Assembly: GCF_000219625.1 (NCBI RefSeq)
Contig: NC_018213.1
Span: 1,916,055 to 1,980,054, forward strand
Source: Zymoseptoria tritici IPO323
Lineage: Eukaryota; Ascomycota; Dothideomycetes; Mycosphaerellales; Mycosphaerellaceae
Direction of reading: 5' to 3'
Length of the DNA stretch: 64,000 nucleotides
Shown here: positions 62,721 through 64,000 of the stretch, piece after piece
How the letters are laid out: each line of letters starts with the position of its first letter
How positions within the stretch are numbered: position 1 is the stretch's first letter
The notes under the pieces: generated by a model
Seen by the model: only the letters and a program-made list of their open reading frames with translations
Database searches by the model: none
Told to the model about the DNA's origin: nothing
Program-made: the position numbers and the translations under genes

Positions 62721-63986
62721 ATGACGGACGACTGGCAGAAGCATCTGAGTTTCTCGGATCGTTTGGCTGAAATCTCGAAAATGCAAGTGAGTGTCCAAAC
62801 AATGTGTGAAGCAGTTAATGAGTGTTTACTAATGACATTCAAGTGCCTCCGCCTACAAGACTGCTCATCCTGACTGCACATCTGCAGAAGCCTCGAAACA
62901 TGCAAAAGCCGAAGAGGAGTCGGCGAGGAGACATGCACTGAATGCCGTACGTTCACCACAATCCCTACTCCAGCATGTATTGACGAGCGGCAGGACGAGT
63001 ACAGAGAGATATGCGCAAAGACGGTTCAGTTACTGCTCAGCTCAATAACAGTACCACCTCCCACACAGGACCCTCATGCCGATGAGCACATCTTCCCCAA
63101 TCTCCCGACTTCCGGAGCCCACATCGGACGGTTCGCCAACGCCGAACACATCAACGATGGAATCTTCTCTGAGATATTTCGGGCCGAGGACCAAGAGGCT
63201 GATCCGCCCAAAGTGGTGGCCTTGAAGATTACGACGCCTTCGATGTTGACGCCTCCTCATGATTCTGTTCGAGAGGCTCGAATATTGTCGTCCATCAAGT
63301 GTGCACAGGTTGTGCCTCTGCTGGAGACATTCCGACAGCAAGATGGTCGCTTCATCCTGGTCTTCCCGTACTTCAAGCATGACTTGAACGTGCTTCTCCA
63401 CGAACGCCGACTGCCACCAACATCCCGTCGGACGGTCCTACGTGACATATTATCAGGACTGGCCTATCTGCATGGCCAAAGCATCATTCATCGGGACATC
63501 AAGCCCTCCAACATCCTTCTGTCGAGTCCCTCAGGGCCTGCGTTGATCGCTGATTTCGGTATTGCCTGGTCGCCATCCGATCCGTCTTCCGAGCCCGACG
63601 GCACAAAGATCCTCGACGTTGGAACCACTTGCTACCGGCCACCAGAACTCCTCTTCGGCCATTCTGGCTACACCACGAAGCTAGATATGTGGGCGGTGGG
63701 CTGTGTCGCTGCTCAGATCGTCTGTCTGAATGGCCGAACACTCTTTGATGCTGGTGATCTGGGTAGCGAGTTGGCCTTGATTAAAAGCATCTTCCAGAGT
63801 CTCGGCACTCCTGATAGGGATGTTTGGCCAGAAGCAAGGTCAATGCCTGATTGGGGCAAAATGAACTTTACGACATATCCAGCCAAGGCATGGTCGGAGC
63901 TATTACCGGACGCTGACCAGGACGGAAGAGATCTGGTGGAAAGTCTCGTGAAATTTGAGAGCAGTTGGCGACTCAGTGCCGAAGAT
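62721..63986 (+). CDS. CDK-like protein kinase, 3' end outside window
   Basis: Exons 62721-62786, 62860-62946 and 62994-63986, with a further donor GTGAGT at 63987, so the gene continues past the window. About 382 residues are seen. The N-terminal 90 residues are helical and charged. The kinase domain has an altered Gly-loop, VVALKIT (Lys of subdomain II), REARILSSI, HRDIKPSNILL, ADFGIAW and YRPPELLFG, D-x-W-x-x-G-C. Overall it resembles the CMGC/CDK group, perhaps the Csk1/Cak1-type CDK-activating kinases, since it lacks a PSTAIRE helix. The start of exon 2 (acceptor CTACAAG) is the only in-phase choice but is not strong. Confidence 0.8.
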
Positions 63987-64000
63987 GTGAGTTATTACAA

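Noticed and set aside
1..64000. CRISPR arrays, rRNA operons and bacterial-type operons
   Set aside because: None is present; the gene structure is eukaryotic throughout.

Overview
The window is a piece of a filamentous ascomycete (Pezizomycotina) nuclear genome. The evidence is short introns of about 45-75 bp with GTRNGT donors and CTRAY branch sites, compact intergenic spacers, and fungus-specific families: DUF1772, the RRT8/EI24 group, LTE1, ISC1, AIM24 and fungal Elongin A. The gene set and the CpA-to-TpA decay of a transposon would fit a dothideomycete, but that placement is inference. Exon structures were built by hand from splice signals and frame; each finished model sums to a multiple of three and matches its family end to end.

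Layout. 1-5.2 kb: the 3' part of a Cwf19/Drn1 gene, IST1, a DUF1772 membrane protein, and an ISC1 sphingolipid phospholipase C. 5.2-13.4 kb: gene-poor, with one conserved fungal protein of unknown function (6964-8910), simple repeats and a 23-bp tandem repeat. 13.4-22.2 kb: an ERGIC-53/VIP36-type lectin, prohibitin-2 and a 1698-residue LTE1-type RasGEF. 22.6-25.6 kb: a piggyBac-type element broken by many TAG/TAA codons (RIP-like), with a second decayed ORF on its minus strand. 26.2-54.8 kb: a dense housekeeping block with a DDHD phospholipase, hotdog thioesterase, ribosomal protein eL42, CorA-type transporter, RRT8-like protein, PPM1, J-protein, ATM1, AIM24, GNAT, LSM12, a defensin-like peptide, NEDD8/RUB1, MCM4, tubulin cofactor A, Elongin A and a THO complex subunit 7-like protein. 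54.8-61.5 kb: gene-poor, with a local duplication of a small-secreted-protein locus and a 17-bp minisatellite. 61.5-64 kb: proteasome beta5 (PRE2) and the 5' part of a CDK-like kinase.

Themes. Several neighbours share head-to-head promoters: ATM1/AIM24 (both mitochondrial, 337 bp apart), MCM4/TBCA (261 bp) and Elongin A/THO7-like. The parts with most novelty are the three-exon cysteine-stabilised defensin-like gene at 46043-46355, the three-copy small-secreted-protein block at 56.1-61.1 kb, the minus-strand coiled-coil ORF attached to the dead piggyBac element, and an unusual first intron in NEDD8. No rRNA, tRNA or CRISPR array was recognised.
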